A DNA stretch of 64,000 bases from Corallium rubrum (Eukaryota; Cnidaria; Anthozoa; Scleralcyonacea; Coralliidae). This document shows, piece by piece, positions 21,881-35,130 of this stretch. A model generated the notes under the pieces. The model saw only the letters and a list, made by a program, of their open reading frames with translations, did no database searches and was not told the origin of the DNA. Positions within the stretch are counted from its first letter, which is position 1, and each line of letters begins with the position of its first letter. The DNA is taken from positions 248,001 through 312,000 of the forward strand of contig CAXIUP010000272.1 in the NCBI GenBank assembly GCA_964035015.1, in the 5' to 3' direction. The position numbers and the translations under genes were made by a program.

Positions 21881-23736
21881 GTGATACCCCCCCCCCCCCC
21901 CATATAGACCCCAAAGGGATGCCGCCTCATTAAATATTCAACTTATTATTTATTCATTCTCCTGTGGGACCTCCTAACCCTAATCTCATTATGCATACGT
22001 CTTTATTTCTCAGGCTCCTTTGGGACGTAGTAACCCTAACTTTCCCCCCTAAACTTTAGCTGTTACTTAACCCCCCGGTTTTCACACGTCATACCGACTT
22101 ATTATTTATGCATACGTCATTCATTCTCAGGCTCCTTTGGGATGTAGTAACCCTAACTTTCCCCCTAAACTTTAGCTGTTACTTAACCCACCGTCATAAC
22201 CGATAGCTCTCCGACTGATTCCCGAAGTGCTGGGTTACGTCATTATCAAAAGGCACTCGACTTACATCCTTATAAGTAACAGTAATCACCTTTTCATTTA
22301 AACACTTACCCTACTGACAGTCAACAGTTGTGGGACACGTATACGTACAGAGCATGCGTACAGTAAACTTTAACAAAATAGACGTTCTTTACAAGGAACT
22401 AAAGAGAAATTGATAGAGGCACTTTATATTTTTTTATGCTAGCCAAACCCTTGTTTATAAGTGAAGAAATCGTAAGAAGATAGAATGAGGAGTCAATTCT
22501 AAAAGCCATAAGAACGTTTTTAAGTGTCGATATATAAACGAAATATTATTTGGCTGCGGGACGGCTGAGTATCGACTTGAATTAATAGCAACATGAATAT
22601 CATATTAGTTAGAACTTAAACGGCCAAACAGCCCTATATACCCATTTACTTGGAGATATGTGCCGAATTGTCGCTTATTTGGCTTTAGTTTATAAAGTAA
22701 ACGATGCCTTGAATGAAGAAACCATTCGGCAAGCTGTTCGAAAGACATTGAATCACTTTCTTCAGAGGGGTTTGCCAGAATATAAACTGTCAAGTATCAA
22801 GGGTTAAACGGCTGACTCGGCTATTTTATTAACGTCGTCAAGCATCTTGTTAATGTTGCTACGGCTGATATTTGCGTATTTATGCTCAGTGCACGTGCAG
22901 GAGACAAAAGAGAAAACTCATTAAAGTTACTAATGACCAAAACATAACCGGATTTGCATATAAGTAGATTATTTAATTCATTTTAGGGGTGATCATGAGT
23001 TTTTTTGGGATAATAAGGGGCATGAAGAGGTGTTAATGCATGGGCAAGTTCAGGCGAGAAAGTCATTAGGACAGGTTCTGAAATTACGAAACTAAAGCGA
23101 CCGGCTTACAAGGAGTACCTTGTTGAAAAATATGGAAACGTTACGAACAAAAGCAATCTGAACTAATGTTGTATGTGTTATGAGGACATTATCGAGTTAA
23201 TCCGAAATAAACGTGTAGATTGAACTTGCTCATTTTTAATACATTTTAATATCCTTTTGCGGGACATATGTGTCCCGGAGGGACTTATATTTGATAATTA
23301 GTCTCATTTGAATAATACCCCATACGTCCTCTCTGATCCCCAAAGACCTTGGAAGTTAAGATATCCTAAGAAGAACTTAAGATGTATTTTAGATGAGGAA
23401 TCATTTCGAGAAGTCCTGAAAAGAACGATCTTAAATGTCGAAATATAAACTAAAGGCAAAACGATTTATTACTATTATATTACAAGTCTAAACGAAGTCG
23501 TTAGCAGTGTTAACTTTCCCGTGTGGGGTTTCTATAGTATACACCTCATATTTTAAGTCTTTTGGCATTATGAGATTTATTTGCAATGTTCGCAGATAAA
23601 CTTCTTAGTCCACATGGGCAATACGTTTTCTCAATCACAATTTTTTAAAAGTTTGTATAAACACTAATGTTTCTGTTTCGATTAAATGAATCAAAAATAT
23701 TTTGTAGTTTGCAAATGGGGTGTGTGACGAAGTGAA
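21881..23736. repeat. Repeat-rich non-coding block
   Basis: No intact gene. 21887-21902 is a C-run. 21945-22195 holds two tandem copies of a roughly 110-bp unit containing CAGGCTCCTTTGGGA, GTAACCCTAACTTTCC and CTTTAGCTGTTACTTAACC; a diverged third copy lies near 16840. 22450-23690 matches 16480-17350 in blocks. Around 23105-23165 is a decayed tail of the Cys/His protein family (AAAAGCAATCTGAACTA matches 18541). The minus frame at 22605-22793 (62 codons) partly matches 11.63 kb and is probably chance within the repeat. Confidence 0.6.
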
Positions 23737-23923
23737 CTAAAGAACCTTGTGCTTGCTGAAAATATTATGAGTATATTTCGCTTGTATTCTTTCGACCGAT
23801 TTGGTGGCCCTTAAAAGAGCCGGTTTGTGTTTTGTTTTTTCTGTGTAGGCACTATACGGCGATCCACAAACAGCCACAATAAATGGACTGTCTGCAGAAC
23901 ATCTGTGTCCGAGGGTATCTTCT

Positions 23924-24328
23924 GTCATAGTGTCTCTACACATTTTTTATGTAAGAGGGATTGACAGCATGTTGTCCCAACTAAGCCGGTTTGCTCTCCT
24001 GCTGGTTTTAAACACAGGAAGCAAGAATCGGTCTCTACGAACTCTTTTCGACAGTAAGCACATAGTGCATGCTGTTCCCAGTTGTTGCCTGCTGTCATTA
24101 CCCATCTTCTTAAACAAGCAGCGTGTGAGAGAGGGCTACAACAGGGTGTAGCAAAGGCTTTCTCCTGTCCATGCTTTACATTCTCCAGACAAAAATGACA
24201 ATCTTCATTTTCCAGCTCTCTCGGACTCTCGGCAGCTGTTAAGACCCAAACAAATTCTCGGCGTGTATTCTTTCAGACAGAACAGTATCGGGTGATGGTA
24301 GTACTCCAGTTAACTCCATATTCAGCAT
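23924..24328 (-). pseudogene. RING-like zinc protein, frameshifted
   Basis: On the minus strand the ATG at 24328 begins a frame that breaks near 24236; one base is missing relative to the copy at 29850. From about 24222 a frame reads through to a TGA at 23924-23926 and shows two RING-like modules: CHFC, then CC, H and C, then CAYC, followed by CFLC, CC, LLH and C. Such modules bind zinc and often act as ubiquitin ligases. The C-terminal boundary is uncertain because an overlapping frame (23943-23737) also stays open. It lies in the left arm of the inverted repeat described at 24155-24860, in the ATPase-bearing mosaic. Confidence 0.55.
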
Positions 24329-24860
24329 CGATCTGCGTGTATGTGTGATGTTATGTGGTTCGTTCCGTATTTGTGATGTTGGAACACATTCACTTCACTT
24401 AACGTTAATCATTTCATGTCAAACTGAAAGTTTTGATGTTGTATTTTCTTTAAACGTCTTTGTCAATTATGAAGATAATGGCTATTGTCCACTTCCGGGG
24501 GTATACATCAACTCTAGCAATTAAGCCCACGCGACCAAACATTTATTCACACCCTAAATCTAGGAGGTGTTTTTCATAATGCCTATATTTGTGGAAACTT
24601 ATCAAAATACTATAATTCTAATACTAAACTTGTAATTTAGAGCTTGCACTACCCGATATTCCTCACTCTTTTATGCATTGTGTGTGTGTGTTTCAGAACG
24701 TATACGCCAACTCTTTCACTTAAGCCCACGCAACCAAACAATTATGCACGCCCTAAATCTATGAATGTTTTTCTTATTGATGTCAATATTTGTAGAAACT
24801 TATCAAAATACTATAATTCTAATACTAAACTTGTAATTTAGAGCTTGCACTACCCCATAT
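24155..24860. repeat. Left arm of a 0.7-kb inverted repeat
   Basis: This interval is the reverse complement of about 29309-30035 at high identity. Landmarks: CTGTCCATGCTTTACATTCTC at the outer end, GGTTCGTTCCGTATTTGTGATG in the middle and AGCTTGCACTACCC at the inner end. The arms enclose the 24.86-29.3 kb segment with ATPase copy 3 and a LINE. Part of the RING-like gene lies in each arm. Confidence 0.8.
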
Positions 24861-24875
24861 TCCTCACTCTTTTAT

Positions 24876-24921
<46 letters not shown>

Positions 24922-25110
24922 CAGAACGTATACGCCAACCCTTTCGCTTAAGCCCACGCGACCAAACAATTATGCACACCCTAAATCTATGAATGTTTTT
25001 CTTATTGATGTCAATATTTGTAGAAACTTATCAAAATACTATATTTTTAATACTAAACATATAATTTAGAGCTTGCATTGCCACACACCGACTCCTCACT
25101 CTTTTTATGC
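24480..25110. repeat. About 190-210-bp tandem repeat, three units
   Basis: Three tandem units each carry TTAAGCCCACGC, ACCAAACA, CCCTAAATCTA and AGAGCTTGCA. They begin near 24490, 24690 and 24930. Two units occur inverted at 29309-29700. Short apparent proteins in these units are repeat translations and not genes. Confidence 0.75.
24879..24919 (+). repeat. (TG)n microsatellite
   Basis: About 20 uninterrupted TG units inside the third tandem unit; shorter TG runs sit at the same place in the other units. Confidence 0.95.
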
Positions 25111-25491
25111 AATATTTTGCTATAATATAACTCAACAACACCTTTTATACGAGAGTTGATAAGTGTCGGCTTACACATTTAACCTGTACCAAAGGAATAT
25201 CAGAAAGACATACACATTATTTGTAAATACTTTATTGAATTTCAGCATAGTACAGAAGATGATGTTTCAACGATTCAACAGTAATTTTAATTCTTATAAT
25301 TGGCGTCATTCCAATACTATGGCGTTTAGATTGATTGTAGGAATATAGTAGGATTAGTTTTTTGTAATACTGGTTCCCTTCGTTCGATGAAATCTAAACA
25401 TCTATTCAAAATGCACCATCCTATATAGCCTTTAATAAACCATTATCAGTATGTCTCAATGTCACTTTTCTCAGGTATTGAGCACTTATTT

Positions 25492-26308
25492 TTATACCCT
25501 GGGTTGATATACATAACGTGTATCAGTCGGAAATATTCCGGATCTTACTCGCATTTCATCGGGACATGTCGGCGTGAGATCGACAAACAGGTAAGTATAC
25601 GGCTCTTTAGTTGCCATCTGGTAGGCTTGCTGGAAAAACTTTGTGTTTTCTGGATACAACTGTTTAGCAAGATGAGTCACTTGACTTGCATCACGAACAT
25701 TTTTTGTTGGGACAAAGTAACTAGCGTTGAGAGAGATGGTACGATGATCTTTGCTTTGATGAAATAAGTTTTGCACAATATAAATCACGCTGAGATTACC
25801 ATGGTGCGATTTCTTCGTGAACAGTTTGGCAATAATCGTATCTTTTTCTCCCATCATGTCATCAATGATAAATAGATTTCTTATTTGGGGGTTAATACTA
25901 TCCAATATAGATTCGGATAAACCTTGCACAAACTGAATCCCAGGAATAAGAAGTTCCATTTTAGCAAACGTGTCTTGGTACTCAGAATAAAAATAAATTA
26001 TATTTTCTAGGACAGGGTCGATCATGATTTGGGCGTTGGCTAACAAACAATTCCTTGACAAAGGTTGTCTTCCCAGTCTTGGTCCCCCCAGAGACCAAGA
26101 GCCCAAAGAGATGTGTTAATTGTATGGAGTATGTCCTTTTGTTGTCTTTTTAATTCGATGCGGTTCCATCAAATGGAGAATGCTTAAATGTAAAATCAGT
26201 AGACATCGTTTGTATTGGCCGATCTCCCCCATGCAGGACCTTTATGTGGCGTTGTAAATTAAATTGTCTTGAAAAGCTCTTTCCGCAAATATTACAAGCG
26301 CTAGGCAT
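25492..26308 (-). pseudogene. C2H2 finger + packaging-type ATPase, copy 3
   Basis: Third copy, minus strand, ATG at 26308. It has the same C2H2 finger (CNICGKSF), Walker A with the extra Gly (SGGTKTGKTTF), Walker B LFIIDDMM and SLNASYF block. It shares with copy 2 the extra bases beside Walker A, so these two descend from a common already damaged copy. It has its own stop in the linker near 26150. The C-terminal 204 codons are open. Flanks match copy 1 down to about 25170, giving a unit of roughly 1.3 kb. Expected role in an intact element: ATP-driven genome packaging. Confidence 0.75.
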
Positions 26309-26490
26309 GTTCACACAACAACTCTCAAATTACTTGTGAAAATTTCTAGGAGAAAAGTAAGATTATATCCTTGAGTTTCTTCTCTAATGCATGTGGGATA
26401 CCAAAACGAACCAATGCGTATGCGTAGCTGGACGTTACTTAGACATCGCCTCTAAGGGATTAACTCGTGAGTAAAGAAGGAGTAACTCAC

Positions 26491-26632
26491 GAGTTACTCA
26501 TGAGTAAATGAGTAACTCATGAGAAAATGAGTAACACATGAGTAAATGAGTAACTCATGAGTAAATGAGTAACTCATGAGTAAATGAGTAACTCACGAGT
26601 AAATGAGTAGCTCATGAGTAAGTGAGTAACTC
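26491..26632. repeat. 19-bp minisatellite
   Basis: About seven to eight copies of a 19-bp unit made of GAGTAACTCATGAGTAAAT with few changes. The same unit, in two to three copies, forms the centre of the palindrome at 20.73-20.77 kb, so it belongs to the upstream end of the ATPase unit. Confidence 0.9.
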
Positions 26633-26649
26633 CGAGCCCTCGGCACTGA

Positions 26650-28195
<1,546 letters not shown>

Positions 28196-28380
28196 TTTTC
28201 TTTTTATAAAAATAATTAAATATGCTCACCTCCAGCTGCTCACCTGGAATATATAAAAAACACAATGACTACATGACAGAAAAAGAATAATAAATAATCC
28301 AAGTATGCTAAGTTAAATATCCCAAGTTCCATAAAATGTGAATGAGCCGATAGGTTAACCAACAATAAAAGAAAAATAAA
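28196..28380. other. LINE inter-ORF spacer
   Basis: Short AT-rich gap between ORF1 and ORF2 of the minus-strand LINE. Nothing else seen. Confidence 0.5.
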
Positions 28381-29098
28381 TCATTTGTTTGGTCTAAGAG
28401 CCAAAATATCTTCCGGGGAACGAACAACATGCATAGATTCGTCTGCCAACTTTACAAAAATCTTGCCATCACTAGACCACGTGGAGACAATATGATCAGC
28501 CGAGTGAGCTTTCCGATAAAGATCCAAATTATATATCATTAGGTCTTCATTAACGTAAATTCCTTTTCTTCCCTTTAACTTTCGACGATTCTTGATAACA
28601 GCCTCCTTTGCACGATAACCTTTAAATTTTACAATCATTTGACAAGGAGCAAGACCTCGCTTACCCACTCTATGAACTCGATCGATTTCAGAGTCATTCA
28701 CCGTGACCCCAAGTTCGGTTTCAAAAACATTTGAAGCCGCTTTATAGCAATCTTCACCGTCAATCTCTTCAATGCCAGCAATTCTGATGTTGTACTTCCT
28801 AGAGTATTGTTCATTGGCGTTTGCTTGTAGTGACAAAGACTTAATATGATTCTTCATACCCGTGAGATGCTTGCAAAGACTGACATTCAATCTTGACAGA
28901 AACAAGTTCTTCTTCGAGCGGTTTGATTATAGAAGCAAGTTCATTCTGAATTAGGTCTTTAACCTGGCTTGATATAGCGTCCTTCATCTCTTCGCTAATC
29001 ATAGCTTTGACAATTTCATCTTTAATTAAACTGCTAAGTTCCTTCTTGAAATCACTATCCAGTGAAGTCTTGTATGAGGAAGACCTCGTAACAGACAT
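28381..29098 (-). pseudogene. LINE ORF1 (coiled coil + nucleic-acid-binding)
   Basis: Minus strand. 29098-28841 encodes a charged coiled-coil start (LIKDEIVKAM, SSQVKDLIQNEL). A frameshift near 28860 passes to 28905-28381, with NEQYSRKYNIRIAGI, DRVHRVGKRG, QMIVKFKGYRAKEAV and GIYVNEDL, the order of an RRM-like then C-terminal ORF1p region in L1- and CR1-type elements. It would bind LINE RNA as a multimer. A single frameshift breaks it. Confidence 0.75.
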
Positions 29099-29308
29099 GG
29101 CGACTGGTACACGTGTTAAGTAAACTTCACCATGACCAACCAGTAAAGAATTAATTATCGTTTAACCCACCGATTCAATTAAATTTTACATTGAGGTGAT
29201 ACCACAATAATTTAGATACGATATTGTGGAAGTAAACTGTCAGAATACCTTATTTTGCTCTCGTACTCGTTATATGTCTTTACTGCACGAGGTCTTGAAT
29301 AAGTGTCA

Positions 29309-30035
29309 TATGGAATATGGGGTAGTGCAAGCTCTAAATTACAAGTTTAGTATTAGAATTATAGTATTTTGATAAGTTTCTACAAATATTGACATCAATA
29401 AGAAAAACATTCATAGATTTAGGGCGTGCATAATTGTTTGGTCGCGTGGGCTTAAGCGAAAGAGTTGGTGTATATGTTCTGAAACACACACACACAATGC
29501 ATAAAAGAGTGAGGAATATGGGGCAGTGCAAGCTCTAAATTACAAGTTTAGTATTAGAATTATAGTATTTTGATAACTTTCCACAAATATAGGCATCGTT
29601 ATGAAAAACACCTCCTAGATTTAGGGCGTGAATAAATGTTTGGTCACGTGGGCTTAATTGTTAGAGTTGATGTATACCCCCCGAAGTGGACAATAGCCAA
29701 TATCTTCATAATTGACAAAGACGTTTAAAGAAAATACAACATCAAAACTTTCATTTTGACATGAAATGATTAACGTTAAGTAAAGTGAATATGTTCCAAC
29801 ATTATAAATACGGAACGAACCACATAACATCACACATACACGCAGATCGATGCTGAATATGGAGTTAACTGGAGTACTACCATCACGCGATACTGTTCTG
29901 CCTGAAAGAATACATGCCGAGAATTTGTTTGGGTTCTTATCAGCTGCCGAGAGTCCGAGAGAGCTGGAAAATGAAGATTGTCATTTTTGTCTGGAGAACG
30001 TAAAGCATGGACAGGAGAAAGCCTTTGCTACACCA
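29309..30035. repeat. Right arm of the 0.7-kb inverted repeat
   Basis: Reverse complement of 24155-24860. It holds two of the roughly 200-bp tandem units (29309-29700), then TCTTCATAATTGACAAAGACG and the start of the RING-like gene. Identity ends sharply near 30035. Confidence 0.8.
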
Positions 30036-30056
30036 TGTTTTTTCACTCGTGGATAA
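29850..30056 (+). pseudogene. RING-like protein, 5' part only
   Basis: The ATG at 29850 opens a frame equal to the N-terminus of the copy at 24328, here without the frameshift (ENLFGFLSAAESP). It reaches CHFCLENVKHG and then leaves homology at about 30035, just before the second Cys pair of the RING module, ending at 30056. A truncated duplicate made by the inverted repeat boundary. Confidence 0.6.
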
Positions 30057-30330
30057 TGATGATGTTATGTCATCGAAAGGTAAGTTGTCCTTTCTAACTG
30101 TGTTTAATGGTATTTTTACCCATCTAATCTTATGCAATCTTAAAATTTATGGGGTTCTGGTCAGGTGCATGCCAGTGCTGGCCATTTTCATGCCTAGGGG
30201 CATGTCCCCGGACAACATTTGAAATTTCAAAGGTATCTTGAAAAATTAAGTCAGTCAGAATCTTGCATATAATTATACCTAATTTCTCTTTGATTTACAA
30301 GAAACCACACACTTGCTGTAATATTACAAA
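30057..30330. other. Non-coding spacer
   Basis: No gene is recognised. 30150-30230 carries GCATGCCAGTGCTGGCC and GGGGCATGTCCCCGG, a small GC-rich palindromic patch similar in style to those near 12.65 kb. Confidence 0.3.
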
Positions 30331-33160
30331 GGGCACGAGCGCTATGAGCTTTTAAAGTCTTCATGTTCTCAGTTGTTTAAATCCATCAACAAGATAACAA
30401 GGGATAGAAAAATCAAAGTGGATGGGAATGATGTAATGGTGGACATGTCTCTAGCTGGTGATTATAAGGTATCAGAAATAATGTTCCTAAACTAAATATC
30501 TTACACCAAAAGCACCTAGAAATATATACAATGTTTAATAATAATTCAGCTAACAAAATTAGCTAATAAATTTAAAATTAATAAATTTAAAATCATTACC
30601 TTTCAGTTTCTTTTGCAAATTTGTGGAATGAAAGGAGCCACATCTGACCACTCATGCATTTGGTGTAAAGTTCACAAAAAACACAAGCAAGTCATAAACA
30701 AAATATTGCAGTATGTGCAAAGTGTGACAGGGAAAAAGTCTAACAGTGCATGCCTTTTGTTACTATACCACTTATATATAGTCCCATATGTACAAACATG
30801 TTATGATACCCATATAGTCACATGTTATACAAACTAAATAGATGACCCTATGTACGAAGTGTATATTATATTCTACTTCGAGGGTAGCCTGGCTATTATA
30901 ATTTTGGTCTGATTATTCTAACTTAGGCACGACATGTCAAAGCTTGAGATGTACTACTGGGAAATTCCATTAGTGAGATCATTAGAAGACATAAGAGCAT
31001 GTGTCAGGCAACAAACATTTTCATGTGTTCATCCACCATTGCTGGATATTGATGTTGGAAACATTGTTCTTGATGAGTTACATTTGATGCTCAGGGTAAC
31101 AGGTGAGGCTACTTTTAGCTAACTTCCAACTTATATACACTACTACAGGCACATTGTTCATTCGATATTTTTACTGTAACTTTTAGATGTTTTGCTGAAC
31201 AATTTGGTGACAGGAGCCCTTACATCAGATGCAAGAGATAACCTGAATAACCCACCTTGCCAGAGAACAAGCAAACATGTAGATGCTCTGTTGTCTGCTA
31301 TACGAAGCTGTGGTGTGTGTTTCTCGATCTAGGAGAAAAAAGATGCTGATGGAAAGGGAAGTGGGACCCACGATTTTACCAGCTTAATGGGATCAGATAA
31401 GAAATTATTGCTGAAAAAACTCCAACAGGTGCTAAATGTACACGATGCTGTTGAAGCAAGCATTCGACCAGCTGTAATTAAACTCTGGAGTGTAAGTGTT
31501 TGCAGTTGTGTTGTACTTTTTATTTACAAAGCAATATTTAATGATTTTTATTTAGTGTTTTCTTAACCCATTCCTGCCGAGGCCAGCCTTATCTAACCCC
31601 TTTTCTCTGCTGAATAACATCATCTGGCATTGGCCAGAAAAAAAGGGCTGTCTCAGTCAGAGATGGTTTAAAAAATGTACTTTCTATTACAGACTGTAGA
31701 ATTTCAATGAGATTTACAACACACTAACAGCTGAAACTGTCAGTGAAGACCTGGTTCTGGAATACTTTGAGAAGGTACAAATGTAACTACTATTATTTAA
31801 TAGTTGAGTAAGTTTTCTTTGTTTATTTTTTCGGTTTTCTTTGTCAGTTTTCTCATTGTCATCTTTCTAGGGATATTTCACAAGAGCTGATAATCAAAAA
31901 TGCAAGGGCTGTATATACATATTGCCCAGGTCAACAGGGCAATATATAATAATTGATGTTTCATAGAAAACCTCCTCAACTATTAAATAAGTCAGTTAAT
32001 TACCTCGAACCTCAGCTTTTATCCAAATAAACCACAGAAGCCCAGGCCCCCAACCCCAAGAGAAATAATAAATCTTTCTTATGGGAGGGGTGGGTGGGGG
32101 ATAGAGGGCCTGGGTTTCCTGTGAATAACCCACTCAGGGGCTGTGGCTGTATTTGGCAAAAAGCCTCAGTAATCAACTCTTACTTAATCTCCTTGATGTA
32201 CTGTAGTACTGTAAGCAATGTACACTGTTCCGGACCACTGAGGCTGGGCAGAAAATATGGAGACAATTAGTAAGAAGTTATTTTACACCTTTCCACAGAA
32301 GCAGTAAGCTGTCTAAGAATGTGTAATATTATACAGTATGAGCACATGCAAGTGGTAAAAATACACATTTTTCTTTCTGTGATAATTATTATCCAGGCCA
32401 AAGAGTGGATCAAGCTTTTTACATCACTTGGAGGCACAGGCCATGGCTACCGGAAGGAAAATGTCACCCCATATATGCATGTTATGGTATATCATGTCCC
32501 ATACGTTATGAGGAAACACAGTGGAATAAGGAAATCTACAGGACAGGGTAAGACAAAGCAAAGCAATTCATTGTTGCATGCAACCGTTTGGCTGCCAGAT
32601 TTTGTTTAGTCAGTTTTTTTTAAATTAATGTGTAAAAAAAAGATTAAGAAATACGGTAGATAGCCATGTCTTATTTTTTAACTCTTATTTTTGGAAATTA
32701 GGCACATCATTTCTCCAAAGCTAAGTAATTTAACCCCGATCAACTTAATTGTAAGTAATAAAGTGCACTTAAATTTCCTATTATTAGGAGTTGAAAAGAA
32801 TAATGATGACTGCAGAAGGATTCATTTGTACAAGTCAAATAAATGGGACGCTGCAAAGGATGTGCTATTAGTGAGCAAGAGGCTTGAGAATCTGGAGGAC
32901 TATCATCGGAAACCCAGGAAATATACAAAGAGAAATTCTGAGTATTGGGAGACAGCAATAAAGGAGAAGCGATCAATTCTCAGAAAACACCTACAAATAA
33001 TTCTCAAGAGCAAGATGAAAGGCATGATGATATTGCTGGGATGAGCCCTCCAGAAATAAGGGCAAAACTAAAACACATGGGCTTCCCAACTAGAGTAAGG
33101 AACAGAAAACGTCTCCAACAGCTTTATGAACTGGCAATACAATCCATTTCAAAAAGCTAA
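30331..33160 (+). pseudogene. Multi-exon gene of unassigned family with nonsense codon
   Basis: Exons I can join by phase: 30331-30468, 30607-30686, 30927-31102, 31187-31491, 31700-31774, 32397-32547 and 32788 to about 33044 or 33160. The second intron has a GC donor (GCAAGT at 30687) and AG acceptor; the others are GT-AG. Blocks: DMSLAGDYK then FLLQICGM, GATSDHSCIWCKVHKKH (a C-x2-C-like pair), DVGNIVLDELHLMLRV, DFTSLMGSDKKLLLKKL, VTPYMHVMVYHVPY. The end, in a shifted frame, has a SAP-like MSPPEIRAKLKHMGF. An in-frame TAG at about 31330 lies between CFSI and EKKDADG. I do not recognise the function; the style suggests a repeated, possibly transposon-derived invertebrate gene. Confidence 0.55.
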
Positions 33161-33237
33161 TCAAACAAATTGTGTAAAATATTGGTTAACTGAACAGTAT
33201 GTTTAATAAAAATTACCTATATTACATGGTCTTTTTA

Positions 33238-33525
33238 TTAATGTGATGCTGAGTTTTTCTTGAGGCAGTCTAGGGGCTCTACAAAGTTTACCTCCTTGTA
33301 CCATATACCATTTTGAAGACCAAGACAAGACAAGACAGGCTTCACCTTGAAAGGAAAATCTACTGCTTTCCCTTCTCCATTTTCATCCATAATGTACCAC
33401 CAATTTTCCGGCAGATACTGCAATCTATTTAGGTCCTCCTTATTTAGTAGTAGATGTCCTCGATGAGCAGATTGTGTGCCCTTGTTGTATGTAACATCTC
33501 CATACATCCAAGTGCATGTTGACAT
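33238..33525 (-). CDS. Hypothetical ORF, 95 aa, possible exon
   Basis: Minus-strand frame with regular protein-like composition: RGHLLLNKEDLNRLQYLPENW, then WYIMDENGEG and IWYKEVNFVEPLDC. It may be the last exon of a gene converging on the multi-exon gene to its left, with a possible acceptor upstream near 33530. No family is recognised. Confidence 0.35.
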   Translation of the reverse strand: MSTCTWMYGDVTYNKGTQSAHRGHLLLNKEDLNRLQYLPENWWYIMDENGEGKAVDFPFKVKPVLSCLGLQNGIWYKEVNFVEPLDCLKKNSASH

Positions 33526-33805
33526 ACACTGGTAAAAGGGACTTACTTATGAGGGATGAAAATACACCCAATGAGAACTGTCGACAAGCCTCCTGTAGCA
33601 TTTTTTCATCAGGTTTGACAGGTCTTATATAGCTTCTATATTAAAACAAGTTGTCATTACAAAATTAAAACTGTCTTGTTTCATTTATAATATGAACAAT
33701 AAACTTGTGTGTTATTTATTAAAAATTGTTCCCATTTCTGACTTGCTAAATTCCCACTGTTAATTTTGCACAACTAAAGCCATCTAGATATTTAGTAGGG
33801 TCAAA
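33526..33805. other. Non-coding spacer
   Basis: AT-rich; nothing recognised. Confidence 0.3.
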
Positions 33806-35130
33806 CAAAACAAAACAAAACAAAACAAAACAAAACAAAACAAAACAAAACAAAACAAAACAAAACAAAACAAAACAAAACAAAACAAAACAAAACAAAA
33901 CAAAACAAAACAAAACAAAACAAAACAAAACAAAACAAAACAAAACAAAACAAAACAAAACAAAACAAAACAAAACAAAACAAAACAAAACAAAACAAAA
34001 CAAAACAAAACAAAACAAAACAAAACAAAACAAAACAAAACAAAACAAAACAAAACAAAACAAAACAAAACAAAACAAAACAAAACAAAACAAAACAAAA
34101 CAAAACAAAACAAAACAAAACAAAACAAAACAAAACAAAACAAAACAAAACAAAACAAAACAAAACAAAACAAAACAAAACAAAACAAAACAAAACAAAA
34201 CAAAACAAAACAAAACAAAACAAAACAAAACAAAACAAAACAAAACAAAACAAAACAAAACAAAACAAAACAAAACAAAACAAAACAAAACAAAACAAAA
34301 CAAAACAAAACAAAACAAAACAAAACAAAACAAAACAAAACAAAACAAAACAAAACAAAACAAAACAAAACAAAACAAAACAAAACAAAACAAAACAAAA
34401 CAAAACAAAACAAAACAAAACAAAACAAAACAAAACAAAACAAAACAAAACAAAACAAAACAAAACAAAACAAAACAAAACAAAACAAAACAAAACAAAA
34501 CAAAACAAAACAAAACAAAACAAAACAAAACAAAACAAAACAAAACAAAACAAAACAAAACAAAACAAAACAAAACAAAACAAAACAAAACAAAACAAAA
34601 CAAAACAAAACAAAACAAAACAAAACAAAACAAAACAAAACAAAACAAAACAAAACAAAACAAAACAAAACAAAACAAAACAAAACAAAACAAAACAAAA
34701 CAAAACAAAACAAAACAAAACAAAACAAAACAAAACAAAACAAAACAAAACAAAACAAAACAAAACAAAACAAAACAAAACAAAACAAAACAAAACAAAA
34801 CAAAACAAAACAAAACAAAACAAAACAAAACAAAACAAAACAAAACAAAACAAAACAAAACAAAACAAAACAAAACAAAACAAAACAAAACAAAACAAAA
34901 CAAAACAAAACAAAACAAAACAAAACAAAACAAAACAAAACAAAACAAAACAAAACAAAACAAAACAAAACAAAACAAAACAAAACAAAACAAAACAAAA
35001 CAAAACAAAACAAAACAAAACAAAACAAAACAAAACAAAACAAAACAAAACAAAACAAAACAAAACAAAACAAAACAAAACAAAACAAAACAAAACAAAA
35101 CAAAACAAAACAAAACAAAACAAAACAAAA
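33806..35130 (+). repeat. (CAAAA)n satellite, 265 perfect units
   Basis: 1325 bp of uninterrupted CAAAA with no visible substitution, bordered by one variant CAAAC unit on each side. The minus-strand frames FVLFC are artefacts of this repeat. A perfect tract of this length implies recent expansion or an assembly estimate of a longer or shorter array. Confidence 0.98.

Noticed and set aside
24644..25069. Two similar 63-65-aa frames (and one at 29334-29531)
   Set aside because: They are translations of the tandem units of about 200 bp; one includes the TG microsatellite and no coding bias is evident.
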